DNA of 64,000 nucleotides. Origin: Actinomycetota bacterium. Its GTDB lineage: Bacteria; Actinomycetota; Acidimicrobiia; Acidimicrobiales; Ilumatobacteraceae. Shown piece after piece: positions 36,014 to 45,867 of this stretch. The stretch lies in contig VGCD01000004.1 of assembly GCA_016870215.1 (NCBI GenBank), positions 33,504 to 97,503 of the forward strand, in the 5' to 3' direction. The notes below the pieces were generated by a model. That model saw nothing but the letters and a program-made list of their open reading frames with translations. It made no database searches and had not been told where the DNA came from. A program made the translations under genes and the position numbers. The stretch's first letter is position 1, and each line of letters opens with the position of its first letter.

Positions 36014-36364
36014 GTGCATCTCGCAGTTTTCGCCTCTGGTTCGTCATCAAGCAACGGGGGATCAGCCCTCTTTCAGCTGTTCTTCTTCGGTGCCATTTTC
36101 GTGGCCATGTACTTCTTGCTTCTTCGGCCTCAACGTCGTCGTCTGCGCGATACCCAGAATCTGCAGAGCAGCCTCGCAATCGATGACGAGGTCGTGCTGT
36201 CATCTGGCGTCATCGGTTTCATCTCCGCCATCGACGGTGATGTGCTGTGGCTCGACATCGCTGAAGGTGTCGAAGTGCGTGTCTTGAAGTCCGCAGTGGC
36301 TCGCAAGATCGACACAGCACGCGAAGCAGCCGGCGGCGAACCCAAGTCGGACGAATCCAAGTAA
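36014..36364 (+). CDS. yajC: Preprotein translocase accessory subunit YajC
   Basis: YajC is a small membrane protein that associates with SecDF and the translocon. The 116-residue protein has one membrane helix (about residues 19-38, LFQLFFFGAIFVAMYFLLL). RPQRRRLRD follows, then the conserved cytoplasmic region with DDEVVLSSGVIGFISAIDGD. It is followed by secD after 10 bp, the standard yajC-secD-secF order. Confidence 0.92.
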   Translation: MHLAVFASGSSSSNGGSALFQLFFFGAIFVAMYFLLLRPQRRRLRDTQNLQSSLAIDDEVVLSSGVIGFISAIDGDVLWLDIAEGVEVRVLKSAVARKIDTAREAAGGEPKSDESK

Positions 36365-36374
36365 TCGACGCTCC

Positions 36375-37928
36375 ATGCGCCGCAGACTTCTTGTTCCTCT
36401 CATCTCGGTTTTCGTCGTCGCCTTTGGCGGTCTGACGGCAAATTTGCTCGCTGGCAATTCGCCCGCACTCGGTCTCGACTTGCAAGGTGGTGTCTCGGTC
36501 ACGTTGCAGCCGGTGGGAGAGTACGAAGCAAATGCACTCGACGTTGCTGTCGAAATCATCCGTCAGCGCGTCGACTCTCTTGGTGTCGCTGAACCCGAGA
36601 TCATTCGTCAAGGCGGAACGGTCGTCGTCAACCTTCCTGGCGTGAAAGATCAGCAAAGCGCTCTCGATCTAGTCGGACGAACTGGCGAGCTGACATTGCG
36701 TCCCGTTCTGCAGATGGGTACTACAGCCACCACCACGACTGTTGCCGGCGAGACAACTACAACCGTCGATGCAGTGACCTCGACAAGTGTCGCTGAGCAG
36801 ACAACCACCACCGCGGCTGATGTCGCCACCGGTCCTGGAAGCGCACGACGTGCAGCAACCACGACTGTTCCGCCAACCGATTCATCTGTGCCCGTCGCTG
36901 ATGACAGTGCAGTTCCAGCAACTACCTCGGCGCAACCACAGTTGGCCGAAGGCCAGGAGATTCTCGCCGACAAAGACGGCTCTTTCGTGTATCTCGTCGG
37001 CCCTGTGGCAGCAACCGGTGAAGTGTTCGAAAACGATGCGAGTGCGGAAATTCAAAATGGTTCGTGGGTCGTCGTCGTCACACTGCGTAGTGGCGCGGTT
37101 GGCGAAGATCAGTGGAATGCCGTTGCTGCTCAGTGTTTCAACAAGGAAGAGACATGCCCCAGCCAGCAACTTGCAATCGTGCTGGACGGAGAAGTGATTT
37201 CGGCGCCAGCAGTGCAAGAACCCACGTTTACGGGTGGAAGCGTGCAAATCAGCGGCGACTTCACTGAAAGCGAAGCACGACAACTCGCCAAGATCCTCGA
37301 GTTCGGTGCTGTTCCCGTGAAGTTCGATGCGCCGACAGCGCAGGCCGTGTCGGCAACTCTCGGTACCGACTCACTTCGCGCAGCCGTGGTGTCTGGTGCT
37401 GTTGGCGTGTTGCTGGTGTTGCTGTATCTCTTCCTGTACTACCGCCGCATCGCTTTGGTGGTCCTGCTCGGGTTGGCTGTGTCTGGGTCACTTCAGTGGA
37501 GTGTCATCTCTTGGTTGTCGCGATCAAATGGTCTTGCTCTCACGCTTGCTGGTACCGCCGGAATCATCCTCTCGGTCGGTGTCACCGTCGACTCATATGT
37601 GGTCTTTTTCGAGAAATTGAAAGACTCGCTTCGTTCTGGTCGACGCTTGAAGAACTCTGCCCAACGTGAATTCACAGCTGCGTGGCGCACCATCTTGGTG
37701 GCTGACACGGTGTCGCTCATCGGCGCTGCAGTCTTGTGGTGGCTCACGGTCGGAGCAGTTCGCGGGTTTGCATTCTTCTTGGGTCTGTCAACTCTCATCG
37801 ACATGGTCATCGCTTACTTCTACACACGACCCATGGTTCTGCTGCTTGCGCGCACGCGTTTCCTCAATTCGGCAAGTGTGCTTGGTGTGAAACGAGTCGA
37901 GTCTGATGTAGCGGCAGGGGGTGCATGA
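36375..37928 (+). CDS. secD: Protein translocase subunit SecD
   Basis: SecD, with SecF, uses the proton gradient to pull secreted proteins out of the translocon. The 517-residue protein has LGLDLQGGVSVTLQP after the first membrane helix, and IIRQRVDSLGVAEPEI. A later FTESEARQLAKILEFGAVPVKF precedes five membrane segments with GTAGIILSVGVTVDSYVVFFEKLKD split across two helices. Between the two periplasmic parts is an unusual Thr/Val/Ala-rich insertion (about residues 116-188) with no family counterpart that I recognise. It overlaps secF as ATGA. Confidence 0.94.
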   Translation: MRRRLLVPLISVFVVAFGGLTANLLAGNSPALGLDLQGGVSVTLQPVGEYEANALDVAVEIIRQRVDSLGVAEPEIIRQGGTVVVNLPGVKDQQSALDLVGRTGELTLRPVLQMGTTATTTTVAGETTTTVDAVTSTSVAEQTTTTAADVATGPGSARRAATTTVPPTDSSVPVADDSAVPATTSAQPQLAEGQEILADKDGSFVYLVGPVAATGEVFENDASAEIQNGSWVVVVTLRSGAVGEDQWNAVAAQCFNKEETCPSQQLAIVLDGEVISAPAVQEPTFTGGSVQISGDFTESEARQLAKILEFGAVPVKFDAPTAQAVSATLGTDSLRAAVVSGAVGVLLVLLYLFLYYRRIALVVLLGLAVSGSLQWSVISWLSRSNGLALTLAGTAGIILSVGVTVDSYVVFFEKLKDSLRSGRRLKNSAQREFTAAWRTILVADTVSLIGAAVLWWLTVGAVRGFAFFLGLSTLIDMVIAYFYTRPMVLLLARTRFLNSASVLGVKRVESDVAAGGA

Positions 37929-39058
37929 TGGCTGGGCTTTGGAATCGTCTTTACACAGGCACGACCACGGTCGATTTTTATGGCAAGCGCAAGGTTGGTT
38001 TCATCTTCTCCGCAGTACTCGTCATCATCACCTTGGGGTCATTGATCGGCCGAGGTGTCAACCTCGGCATTGACTTCACCGGCGGTATCGCGTGGGAAGT
38101 GAAGCAGTCAGCTGAACTAACTGTGGATACGGCACGCGAGGTGCTCGAAGCAAACAACATCGAAACTGCAAACGCCAAAATTCAAACAATTGACTCTGGC
38201 GATGCAGCTCGTGTTCGAATCCAGGTCGAAGATCAGCCCGAGAATGTCGCTTCTGCAGTGAAGAAGTCTCTCGCAGACAAGGCTTCTGTCGATGTCAACG
38301 AAGTCAGTCAATCATCGGTGAGCAGCACTTGGGGTCGCAGCATCACGGAGAAGGCCGCGTGGGCGCTCTTGTGGTTCTTCCTGCTCGTGACCGCCTTCAT
38401 CGTGTGGCAGTTTGAATTCAAGATGGCTGTGGGTGCGCTTGCGGCAGTTGTCCACGACATCATCATTAGCGTCGGCGTGTACTCCTTGAGCGGCTTTGAG
38501 ATGACGCCAGCAACTGTGGTGGCGTTCCTCACGATTCTTGGTTATTCGCTCTATGACACGATCGTCGTGTTCGACCGTGTGCGTGAGAACACCGAGATGT
38601 ACTCCGGAAGCAAGGTGTCCTATGGCGACATCGTGAATGTGTCCATGAACCAAGTGCTCATGCGCTCTCTCAACACCAGTATCTCTTCGCTTTTGCCGGT
38701 CGTTAGCCTGCTCGTGCTTGGCTCGTTTGTCATGGGTGCCGTCGCGCTTCAAGAGTTCGCCATTGCTCTGCTTGTCGGACTTGCGACCGGTGCCTACTCG
38801 TCCATCTATATCGCGACGCCGCTACTTGGCGTGTTGAAAGAGCGTGAGACCAAGTACGCCGCCATGAGAGGCGAGCTGTCTCGTGGCGCCGACATGGGAC
38901 GCATGATCGCACGCGGAATGACCACAACCACTCGCACGCGTTCCGCAACTGCCAGCGAAAAACCGGCAAGTGAAAGCACGCCAGTGGCTGAATCGTTGGT
39001 CGATGCCTCGGTCATCCTCAGTCATCCGCCGCGTCCGCGCAAGAAGCGCCAACGCTGA
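37925..39058 (+). CDS. secF: Protein translocase subunit SecF
   Basis: The 377-residue partner of SecD has six membrane segments. The first is followed by GRGVNLGIDFTGGIAWEVK. The RND-type motif FLTILGYSLYDTIVVFDRVREN is in the middle and MRSLNTSISSLLPVVSLL later. The C-terminal 60 residues are hydrophilic with Thr/Arg- and Pro-rich stretches and end in PRPRKKRQR, a basic cytoplasmic tail. Confidence 0.95.
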   Translation: MMAGLWNRLYTGTTTVDFYGKRKVGFIFSAVLVIITLGSLIGRGVNLGIDFTGGIAWEVKQSAELTVDTAREVLEANNIETANAKIQTIDSGDAARVRIQVEDQPENVASAVKKSLADKASVDVNEVSQSSVSSTWGRSITEKAAWALLWFFLLVTAFIVWQFEFKMAVGALAAVVHDIIISVGVYSLSGFEMTPATVVAFLTILGYSLYDTIVVFDRVRENTEMYSGSKVSYGDIVNVSMNQVLMRSLNTSISSLLPVVSLLVLGSFVMGAVALQEFAIALLVGLATGAYSSIYIATPLLGVLKERETKYAAMRGELSRGADMGRMIARGMTTTTRTRSATASEKPASESTPVAESLVDASVILSHPPRPRKKRQR

Positions 39059-39074
39059 GCCCAAAGCTCGCCGG

Positions 39075-39080
39075 TAGCCT
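39075..39080 (+). promoter_or_regulatory. Leaderless -10 for rel
   Basis: TAGCCT followed by six bases and the rel ATG at 39087. Here the hexamer lies in the 28 bp gap after secF and does not use its stop codon. Confidence 0.5.
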
Positions 39081-39086
39081 TGGCTC

Positions 39087-41306
39087 ATGGCGACCGTTGA
39101 CAGAGTTCTCCCGTGGCGGAGACACCACAGTGCGCCCATCGAGGAGCTAGCTCCGCTGCTTACTGCTTATCGTTCGCGACATCCGAAAGCCCCTGTCGCT
39201 CTCATCAACAAGGCCTACGAGGCAGCCCGAGAAGCGCATCAACAGCAGCATCGCTCGAGTGGTGAGTCATACATCAATCATCCGATCGCTGTCGCACGAA
39301 TCGTCGCCGACCTCGGCCTTGATGAGGTGTCACTTGCTGCCGCCCTCCTGCACGATGCTTTAGAAGACACAGAAATCACGCTTGATGATGTCGAGCGGGA
39401 GTTTGGTCAGCAAGTAGCTGCCATCGTCGATGGTGTCACAAAGCTCGATCGCCTCCGGTTCGACTCACGCGAAGAGCAACAGGCAGCCACCATGCGCAAG
39501 ATGCTCGTGGCGATGGCAAAGGACATTCGCGTGCTTGTCATCAAGCTGGCTGACCGGCTTCACAACATGCGCACGCTTGCCGCTGTTCCACTCGACAAGC
39601 AACAGAGAGTCGCACAGGAAACACTCGACATATATGCGCCGCTCGCGCACCGCCTAGGAATGCAGGAGATGAAGCAGCATCTCGAAGACTTGTCTTTTGC
39701 GTCGCTGTACCCAAAGCGATTCGCCGAGCTCGATCACCTTGTCGCAACGAGAACGCCAGAACGCGATGTCTATCTCGCACGTGCAGTTGCTGAGGTGAGA
39801 AAACGCCTGACAGGTGTCGGCATCACGGCAGAAGTCACCGGACGTGGCAAGCACTTGTGGAGTATCTACGAAAAGATGGTCCAGAAGGATCGAGAGTTTG
39901 ACGAAATCTTCGATTTGGTTGCTGTGCGCATCATCGTCGACAGCGTGAAAGATTGTTACGGCGCACTCGGATCGATTCACGGGCAATGGAAGCCGGTCGT
40001 TGGTCGGTTCAAGGACTACATCGCGATGCCGAAGTTCAACTTGTACCAGTCGCTTCACACCACGGTCATTGGTCCTGAAGGTCGACCTCTCGAGGTGCAG
40101 ATTCGTACGAGGGAAATGCATCACCGTGCGGAGTGGGGTGTTGCCGCGCACTGGGCATACAAGGACGGAACGGACCCTGCTGACATCGATTGGCTGGGTC
40201 GCATCATCGATTGGCAATCTGAGACCGATGATCCGACCCAGTTCATGGAGAACCTCAAGTCCGATCTTGAGCAGGAAGAAGTCTTTGTCTTCACCCCGAA
40301 GGGTCGTGTGATTACTCTTCCCGTCGAATCAACGCCCGTCGATTTTGCGTATGCAGTGCACACCGAAGTTGGGCATCGTTGTATTGGCGCACGAGTGAAC
40401 GGCCGACTCGTGTCGCTCGATCATCGTCTTCGCTCTGGCGACTCGTGCGAGGTCTTTACCTCGAAAGTTGAAGATGCTGGTCCATCACGCGATTGGCTCG
40501 GATTTGTGGTATCGCCCCGAGCGCGCAACAAGATCCGTCAGTGGTTCTCGCGTGAACGTCGTGAAGATGCCATCGAAGCTGGCCGAGAAGAACTTGTCGC
40601 GGAGTTCCGTCGCGAGGGACTTCCAGTGCAGCGCATCTGGGAGTCTGATGCGTTTCTGCGTGAAGTTGAGTCACACAATTACACCGAGCTCGATGCACTA
40701 CTGGCGGCAGTGGGCGAGAACCACGTGTCAGCAAGAGGGTTGGCGCAACGCGTGGCTCGCGCGATGCGTGGTGATCATGGTGACGAACGCCTGTCGGTCA
40801 CCAATCGTGTTGACCGCATCGACCATGGTCGCCGTGGTGCGAGCGGCATCCATGTCGAGGGAATGGATGATGTTCTCGTCAGGCTCTCTCGATGCTGCAC
40901 GCCCATGCCTGGTGATGAGATCATCGGCTTTGTCACAAAGGGGCGTGGCGTCAGTGTTCATCGCGACGACTGTGCAAACGCATTGTCACTATCGGCTGAC
41001 CACTCCGGTCGCCTCATCGACGTTGAATGGTCTGGCCCAGTTGAAGGTGCTCGTTTCAGGGCTGGTGTCGAAGTAGTGGCACTTGATCGTTCGCGGCTGT
41101 TGCGCGATGTCTCGAATGCATTGTCCGACCAACATGTGAACATCGTGGCGTGCAACACATTGACTGGCACCGACCGTGTCGCCAAGATGCGCTTCGAATT
41201 CGAACTCGCAGACCCGAATCATCTCGAATCGGTCCTGCGTAACATCAAGGCAATTGACGCCGTCTACGACGCTTATCGCATCGTTCCGGGCGGGGGCGCG
41301 GACTAG
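39087..41306 (+). CDS. rel: Bifunctional (p)ppGpp synthetase/hydrolase
   Basis: This long RelA/SpoT homologue makes and degrades the stringent-response alarmone. The 739-residue protein has the HD hydrolase domain with SYINHPIAVARIVADLG and HDALEDTE near residue 89. The synthetase domain follows, with GRFKDYIAMPKFNLYQSLHTT and LEVQIRT, then TGS (VFTPKGRVITLPVESTPVDFAY), a zinc-finger-like region with LSRCCTPMPGDEI, and a C-terminal ACT domain. The intact HD motif and the RFKD loop fit an enzyme with both activities, the usual case in actinobacteria. The TAG stop overlaps the hisS -10. Confidence 0.95.
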   Translation: MATVDRVLPWRRHHSAPIEELAPLLTAYRSRHPKAPVALINKAYEAAREAHQQQHRSSGESYINHPIAVARIVADLGLDEVSLAAALLHDALEDTEITLDDVEREFGQQVAAIVDGVTKLDRLRFDSREEQQAATMRKMLVAMAKDIRVLVIKLADRLHNMRTLAAVPLDKQQRVAQETLDIYAPLAHRLGMQEMKQHLEDLSFASLYPKRFAELDHLVATRTPERDVYLARAVAEVRKRLTGVGITAEVTGRGKHLWSIYEKMVQKDREFDEIFDLVAVRIIVDSVKDCYGALGSIHGQWKPVVGRFKDYIAMPKFNLYQSLHTTVIGPEGRPLEVQIRTREMHHRAEWGVAAHWAYKDGTDPADIDWLGRIIDWQSETDDPTQFMENLKSDLEQEEVFVFTPKGRVITLPVESTPVDFAYAVHTEVGHRCIGARVNGRLVSLDHRLRSGDSCEVFTSKVEDAGPSRDWLGFVVSPRARNKIRQWFSRERREDAIEAGREELVAEFRREGLPVQRIWESDAFLREVESHNYTELDALLAAVGENHVSARGLAQRVARAMRGDHGDERLSVTNRVDRIDHGRRGASGIHVEGMDDVLVRLSRCCTPMPGDEIIGFVTKGRGVSVHRDDCANALSLSADHSGRLIDVEWSGPVEGARFRAGVEVVALDRSRLLRDVSNALSDQHVNIVACNTLTGTDRVAKMRFEFELADPNHLESVLRNIKAIDAVYDAYRIVPGGGAD

Positions 41307-41309
41307 CCT
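41304..41309 (+). promoter_or_regulatory. Leaderless -10 for hisS formed by the rel stop
   Basis: TAGCCT begins with the rel stop codon and is followed by six bases and the hisS GTG at 41316. Confidence 0.5.
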
Positions 41310-41315
41310 TCGCAC

Positions 41316-42587
41316 GTGCCCGTCTTCCAAACAAGCCCTGGTACCAGGGACATCATGCCGCCCGAAGCGGCACGCTGGAGACGCTTCTCAGATGTGTTTT
41401 CGACCGTCGTTGAAACCGCCGGATATTCCTGCATCATTCCGCCGATGTTCGAGGACATCGGTGTCTTTCGCCGCTTGGGTGAAGCTACTGATGTCGTCAC
41501 CAAGGAGATGTACGACTTTGAAGACAAAGGCGGTCGCCACGTCGCGCTCAGGCCAGAACAGACCGCCAGTGTGTGTCGCGCATTTGCTCAGCACCGTCCC
41601 CCGACCCCTTGGAAGGTGTGGTACTCGGGTCCGAATTTTCGCTACGAAAAGGCTCAGGCAGGTCGTTATCGCCAGTTTGATCAGGTCGGTATTGAAGTTC
41701 TCGGAACCGATGATCCGGACATCGATGTCGAGGTCATTTTTCTTGGCTGGGACTTTTATCGACGATTAGGGCTGTCGAACGTGACGCTGATGTTGAATTC
41801 GCTCGGCGACACGGACGATCGGCAGCGTTACGTCGATGCTCTGGCGACCCACTTCAACGACCAGAAGACAACCTTGTCCGAAGAGGCACAACGCACGCTC
41901 GAGAAGAATCCATTGAGGGTTCTTGACTCGAAGCGTGAACAGGACAAAGCGGCAATCGACGGTGCACCTTTGCTCAAGGATTTTCTCGGTGATGACGCTC
42001 GTGTCCACTTCGAGCGCGTGTGTGAAGGTCTACGAGAACTCGAAGTGCCGTTCGTTGTTAATGACCGACTCGTGCGAGGCCTCGACTACTACCGCCGAAC
42101 AACGTTCGAGTTCGTTTCCACTGCGCTCGAATCTTCTCAAAATGCCGTCGGTGGCGGCGGGCGCTACGACGGGCTGGTCGAAGAGCTTGGTGGTCCTCCA
42201 ACCCATGGCATCGGATTCGCGCTTGGAGTTGACCGAACCTTGTTGGCATGCGATGCCGAAGGAGTATTCGGATCGTCATCTGATTCGGTTGATGTGTTCG
42301 TGGTCGATGTTGTCGACGGTCGACATGCGCGCGGTCTCAGTCATGATCTGAGGCGCCATGGCTTTTCTGCGGATCGAGCATTTGATGGTCGAAGCATGAA
42401 GAGTCAGATGAAAGCGGCCGACCGAAGTGGAGCGAAAGTCGCAGTCATCGTGGGCCAAGACGAGGTGTCAGCGGGAACATGCGTCGTCCGTCGCCTTGAT
42501 TCTTCTGATCAGGTTGTCATTCCACGTGCCGACCTCGTTGACTATCTCGGGTCTATCGGACTCAAACCCTCTACTGAAACGGCGTGA
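41316..42587 (+). CDS. hisS: Histidyl-tRNA synthetase
   Basis: The 423-residue class II synthetase starts PVFQTSPGTRDIMPPEA and shows motif 1 around FSTVVETAGYSCIIPPMFE. Motif 2 is in WYSGPNFRYEKAQAGRYRQFDQ. The histidine-specific LVRGLDYYRRTTFEF and GGGGRYDGLVEELGG follow, and the anticodon domain is at the end. aspS follows with a 4 bp gap, a common hisS-aspS pairing. Confidence 0.96.
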   Translation: MPVFQTSPGTRDIMPPEAARWRRFSDVFSTVVETAGYSCIIPPMFEDIGVFRRLGEATDVVTKEMYDFEDKGGRHVALRPEQTASVCRAFAQHRPPTPWKVWYSGPNFRYEKAQAGRYRQFDQVGIEVLGTDDPDIDVEVIFLGWDFYRRLGLSNVTLMLNSLGDTDDRQRYVDALATHFNDQKTTLSEEAQRTLEKNPLRVLDSKREQDKAAIDGAPLLKDFLGDDARVHFERVCEGLRELEVPFVVNDRLVRGLDYYRRTTFEFVSTALESSQNAVGGGGRYDGLVEELGGPPTHGIGFALGVDRTLLACDAEGVFGSSSDSVDVFVVDVVDGRHARGLSHDLRRHGFSADRAFDGRSMKSQMKAADRSGAKVAVIVGQDEVSAGTCVVRRLDSSDQVVIPRADLVDYLGSIGLKPSTETA

Positions 42588-42591
42588 CACC

Positions 42592-44364
42592 ATGACGCAG
42601 CGCTATGCGGCGACGACCTTGCGAACCCACACCTGTGGCGACCTGCGCTCTGAGCACATTGGGCAGACCGTGTCTTTGTGTGGATGGGTGGCCAAGCGGC
42701 GCGAGCATGGCGAGAAACTCGCCTTCGTCGATCTTCGAGATTTTTCCGGCGTTGTTCAATGTGTCGTCGATAACGACGTTGATGTGCGCAGCGAATGGGT
42801 TGTGCGAGTAACTGGCGTCGTGCGTGCTCGTCCAGCCGGCACCGAAAACTCGACTCTGGCCACTGGCCAAGTAGAAGTGGGTGAGTGTCGTGTGGAGGTG
42901 CTGAACATCGCCGAGCCACCACCGTTCCCGATTGACGCACGCGCAGACGAGGTCGACGAAGGAATTCGTCTACGCCACAGATATCTGGATATTCGTCGCG
43001 AGCGCATGCAGCGAAATCTTCGAGTTCGAGCACGAGTCAATTCGTCAATTCGCGCCGCAATGGAAAGACAGGGCTTTGTCGAGGTGGAGACACCATTTCT
43101 TATGCCGTCGACACCAGAGGGCGCCCGTGAGTTTCTTGTGCCATCACGTAAAGAACCTGGATCGTTCTTCGCCTTGCCGCAATCGCCGCAGCTGTGGAAG
43201 CAGTTGCTGATGGTCGCTGGTGTCGATCGTTACTACCAGATCGCCCGTTGTCTTCGAGACGAAGACCTCCGAGCCGACCGTCAGTACGAGTTCATGCAGC
43301 TCGATGCTGAGATGTCATTTGTGACACAGGACGATGTACTTGCAGCGATCAGCGAAGCCGTGATGGCCGCTGCAGAATCTGTAACTGGTGTTCGACCACC
43401 AGAGATTGAGCGCATCACATGGCGCGAGGCGATGGAGCGATTTGGTGTCGACAAGCCGGACCTTCGTTTCGGGATGGAACTTGTGGAGTTGACTGACGTC
43501 TTTTCTGCGACAGAGTTCAAGGCATTCGCCGGAGCTGCGTCAATTAAGGCGATACGTGTGGATGCGGCGACATACCCAGAGCAAGCGGCGTACGGTCGAA
43601 ACAAACTGGATGCATTGACCGACCGTGCGAAGAAGTTGGGGGCGAAGGGCCTCGTGTGGTTGAAGGTTGTTGCTGACGGACAGGTTGAATCGCCTGTCGC
43701 CAAGTTCTTGTCCGACCTCGAACGGTCGGAACTTCTTGCTCGTACACACGCAACCGAGGGTGACTTGGTACTTGTCGTAGCTGACGATTGGGCGACGACA
43801 TGTGAAGTGTTGGGACAGCTTCGAAATGACATTGGGCGTCCGCCTGTGCATGAAGGTCCGTACCGTTATGTGTGGGTCGTCTATTTCCCTCTATTCGTCG
43901 GCGCCGATCCCAACACGGGGCGTCCCCGTCCAGGACACCACCCGTTTTGTCATCCTCATCCCGATGACATCGACAAGTTCGAATCTGATCCGTTGTCGGT
44001 GAGGGCTCTCGCGTACGACCTGGTATTGAACGGTTGGGAGTTGGGAAGTGGTTCGATTCGAATTCACGAGCCTGAACTGCAGCGCAAGGTATTCAATGCT
44101 CTCGGAATTTCTGACGAAGAAGCAGATCGTCGCTTCGGATTCTTCTTGCAGCCCTTTAAATACGGAGCGCCACCGCACGGTGGTTTCGCATTCGGTATTG
44201 ACAGGTTGACGGCAATCCTCGCCGGCGAGGAGAACATTCGCGAAGTCATCGCATTTCCGAAGACTCAAAGTGGCGCAGACCCGATGACGAATGCACCGAC
44301 GCCAGTCGATGCTGGCCAGCTCGCTGAGTTGGGACTTCGACTTCTGCCACCCCCAGCTCAGTGA
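42592..44364 (+). CDS. aspS: Aspartyl-tRNA synthetase
   Basis: The 590-residue bacterial-type enzyme has an N-terminal OB anticodon domain ([25 protein letters not shown]). The class II core follows with [17 protein letters not shown] and FRVETPFL-like motif 1, [39 protein letters not shown] motif 2 in overlapping segments, and the bacterial GAD insertion around residues 300-420. Motif 3 is [13 protein letters not shown]. Whether it also charges tRNA-Asn depends on gatCAB, which is not in this window. The upstream open frame overlaps hisS and is not used. Confidence 0.95.
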   Translation: MTQRYAATTLRTHTCGDLRSEHIGQTVSLCGWVAKRREHGEKLAFVDLRDFSGVVQCVVDNDVDVRSEWVVRVTGVVRARPAGTENSTLATGQVEVGECRVEVLNIAEPPPFPIDARADEVDEGIRLRHRYLDIRRERMQRNLRVRARVNSSIRAAMERQGFVEVETPFLMPSTPEGAREFLVPSRKEPGSFFALPQSPQLWKQLLMVAGVDRYYQIARCLRDEDLRADRQYEFMQLDAEMSFVTQDDVLAAISEAVMAAAESVTGVRPPEIERITWREAMERFGVDKPDLRFGMELVELTDVFSATEFKAFAGAASIKAIRVDAATYPEQAAYGRNKLDALTDRAKKLGAKGLVWLKVVADGQVESPVAKFLSDLERSELLARTHATEGDLVLVVADDWATTCEVLGQLRNDIGRPPVHEGPYRYVWVVYFPLFVGADPNTGRPRPGHHPFCHPHPDDIDKFESDPLSVRALAYDLVLNGWELGSGSIRIHEPELQRKVFNALGISDEEADRRFGFFLQPFKYGAPPHGGFAFGIDRLTAILAGEENIREVIAFPKTQSGADPMTNAPTPVDAGQLAELGLRLLPPPAQ

Positions 44365-45605
44365 CTGACATGAGCGGTGAGACGCTGTTTGATTCTGCAG
44401 CCGCAGATCGACTGCGTGAACGTGCACCGCTTGCTGCTCGCATTCGTCCGCGCTCTCTCGACGAGGTCGTCGGGCAAGAGCACCTAGTGGGGGTCGGCCG
44501 CCCATTGCGTTTGTTGGTCGAACGCGATGCGCTCACCTCGGTTCTGTTTTGGGGACCACCCGGTACTGGCAAGACAACTCTTGCTGAAGTGGTCGCGCTC
44601 ACCACCTCTCGCCACTTTGTGCGACTGTCGGCCGTCTCGTCGGGTGTCAAAGAAGTCCGAGAAGCCATTGAAGGCGCACGAGAGAGACTCGGAATCTCAG
44701 GTCAATCAACCATTGTGTTCATTGACGAAATTCATCGTTTCTCTCGAAGTCAACAGGATGCATTGTTGCCGGCGGTCGAAAACGGGACGATTACACTCAT
44801 CGGCGCAACCACTGAGAATCCGATGTTCGAAGTGAACTCTCCGTTGCGCAGTCGATCGACTCTGTTTCGCCTTGAGCCGCTTTCTCGAACAGCTGTGACA
44901 GCGCTCTTGCACAGGGGCCTTCACGCGCTCGGCCAAGATGCGGAGTTTGGCGCCATCGAACTCATCGCAACTCGCTGCGTGGGCGATGGTCGAGCAGCAT
45001 TGACGGCCCTTGACGTCGCGTCGGCAATCGCCGGTGGCGGCTGCATCACACTTCTGGCTGCTGAGGCGGCCCTGTCAACAAGTGCACAGCGATATGGACA
45101 AGATGATCACTACGACGTGATCTCTGCTTTCATCAAGAGCATCCGTGCATCACAGGTCGATGCAGCTATTCATTGGTTGGCTCGAATGCTTGAGGCAGGG
45201 GAAGACCCGCGGTTCATTGCTCGCCGGCTCATCATCCTTGCGAGCGAGGATATTGGCCTCGCCGATTCACAGTCGTTGGTCATCGCAGTTGCTGCTGCCC
45301 ACGCACTTGAACATGTGGGTTTGCCCGAGGCGCAGCTGAATCTGGCACAGGCTGTCATTCACCTGTGTCGCGCGCCAAAGAGCAATGCCGTTGCTCAAGC
45401 AATCTGGACAGCGCGCGAGGACATACGTCATGGTCGAGTGGGAGAAGTACCCGCACATCTCCGTGATGCGCACTATTTGGGGGCGAGTCAGTTGGGGCAT
45501 GGAGATGGATACATCTCGCCCCACGATGACCCTTCGGCGGCCGAGCATCTGACGTGTGTGCCCGAGGAATTGCGGGGTCAGCGGTACTACCGTGAGGGCC
45601 AATGA
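44361..45605 (+). CDS. rarA: Replication-associated recombination protein A (RarA/MgsA)
   Basis: RarA is an AAA+ ATPase related to clamp loaders that acts at stalled replication forks. The 414-residue protein has [16 protein letters not shown], Walker A in [10 protein letters not shown], Walker B in [15 protein letters not shown], and the sensor [12 protein letters not shown]. The family tetramerisation region [35 protein letters not shown] comes as adjoining segments, and [18 protein letters not shown] lies near the end. The GTG overlaps the aspS stop as GTGA. Confidence 0.94.
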   Translation: MTDMSGETLFDSAAADRLRERAPLAARIRPRSLDEVVGQEHLVGVGRPLRLLVERDALTSVLFWGPPGTGKTTLAEVVALTTSRHFVRLSAVSSGVKEVREAIEGARERLGISGQSTIVFIDEIHRFSRSQQDALLPAVENGTITLIGATTENPMFEVNSPLRSRSTLFRLEPLSRTAVTALLHRGLHALGQDAEFGAIELIATRCVGDGRAALTALDVASAIAGGGCITLLAAEAALSTSAQRYGQDDHYDVISAFIKSIRASQVDAAIHWLARMLEAGEDPRFIARRLIILASEDIGLADSQSLVIAVAAAHALEHVGLPEAQLNLAQAVIHLCRAPKSNAVAQAIWTAREDIRHGRVGEVPAHLRDAHYLGASQLGHGDGYISPHDDPSAAEHLTCVPEELRGQRYYREGQ

Positions 45606-45856
45606 CGAAGAGACTCTTCTGGTTCGTGCTCGGTGTGCTCAGCGGTGTGGCACTTGTGTCGTGGAGCAAGAAAAAAGCCAACGCGGTTGCCGACAAAGTT
45701 GCAGATGCACTTACCCCGGAAAATGTCGTCGAAGTGGCTGCGGAGGGTGTCGTGCGCGTCGTTCGCAGGTTGGGCGAGGTCATCGGTGCGGCAATGGTCG
45801 CTCTGTCGTCGGCGTGGAGCAAAACAGACACCGAAGGACAACCGGTCGACCGATAA
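45602..45856 (+). CDS. Small membrane-anchored protein of unknown function
   Basis: The 84-residue protein has one N-terminal membrane helix (RLFWFVLGVLSGVALVSW) followed by a Lys-rich patch and an amphipathic helical region (ADKVADALTPENVVEVAAEG). It somewhat resembles YtxH-like stress proteins, but the match is only in general character. Its ATG overlaps the rarA stop as ATGA, so it is translationally coupled. Its TAA stop forms the start of the putative alaS -10. The codon pattern and tight coupling support a real gene. Confidence 0.75.
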   Translation: MTKRLFWFVLGVLSGVALVSWSKKKANAVADKVADALTPENVVEVAAEGVVRVVRRLGEVIGAAMVALSSAWSKTDTEGQPVDR

Positions 45857-45859
45857 ATT
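45854..45859 (+). promoter_or_regulatory. Leaderless -10 for alaS overlapping the upstream stop
   Basis: TAAATT begins with the stop codon of the small membrane protein and is followed by eight bases and the alaS ATG at 45868. Confidence 0.45.
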
Positions 45860-45867
45860 GACGGTCT

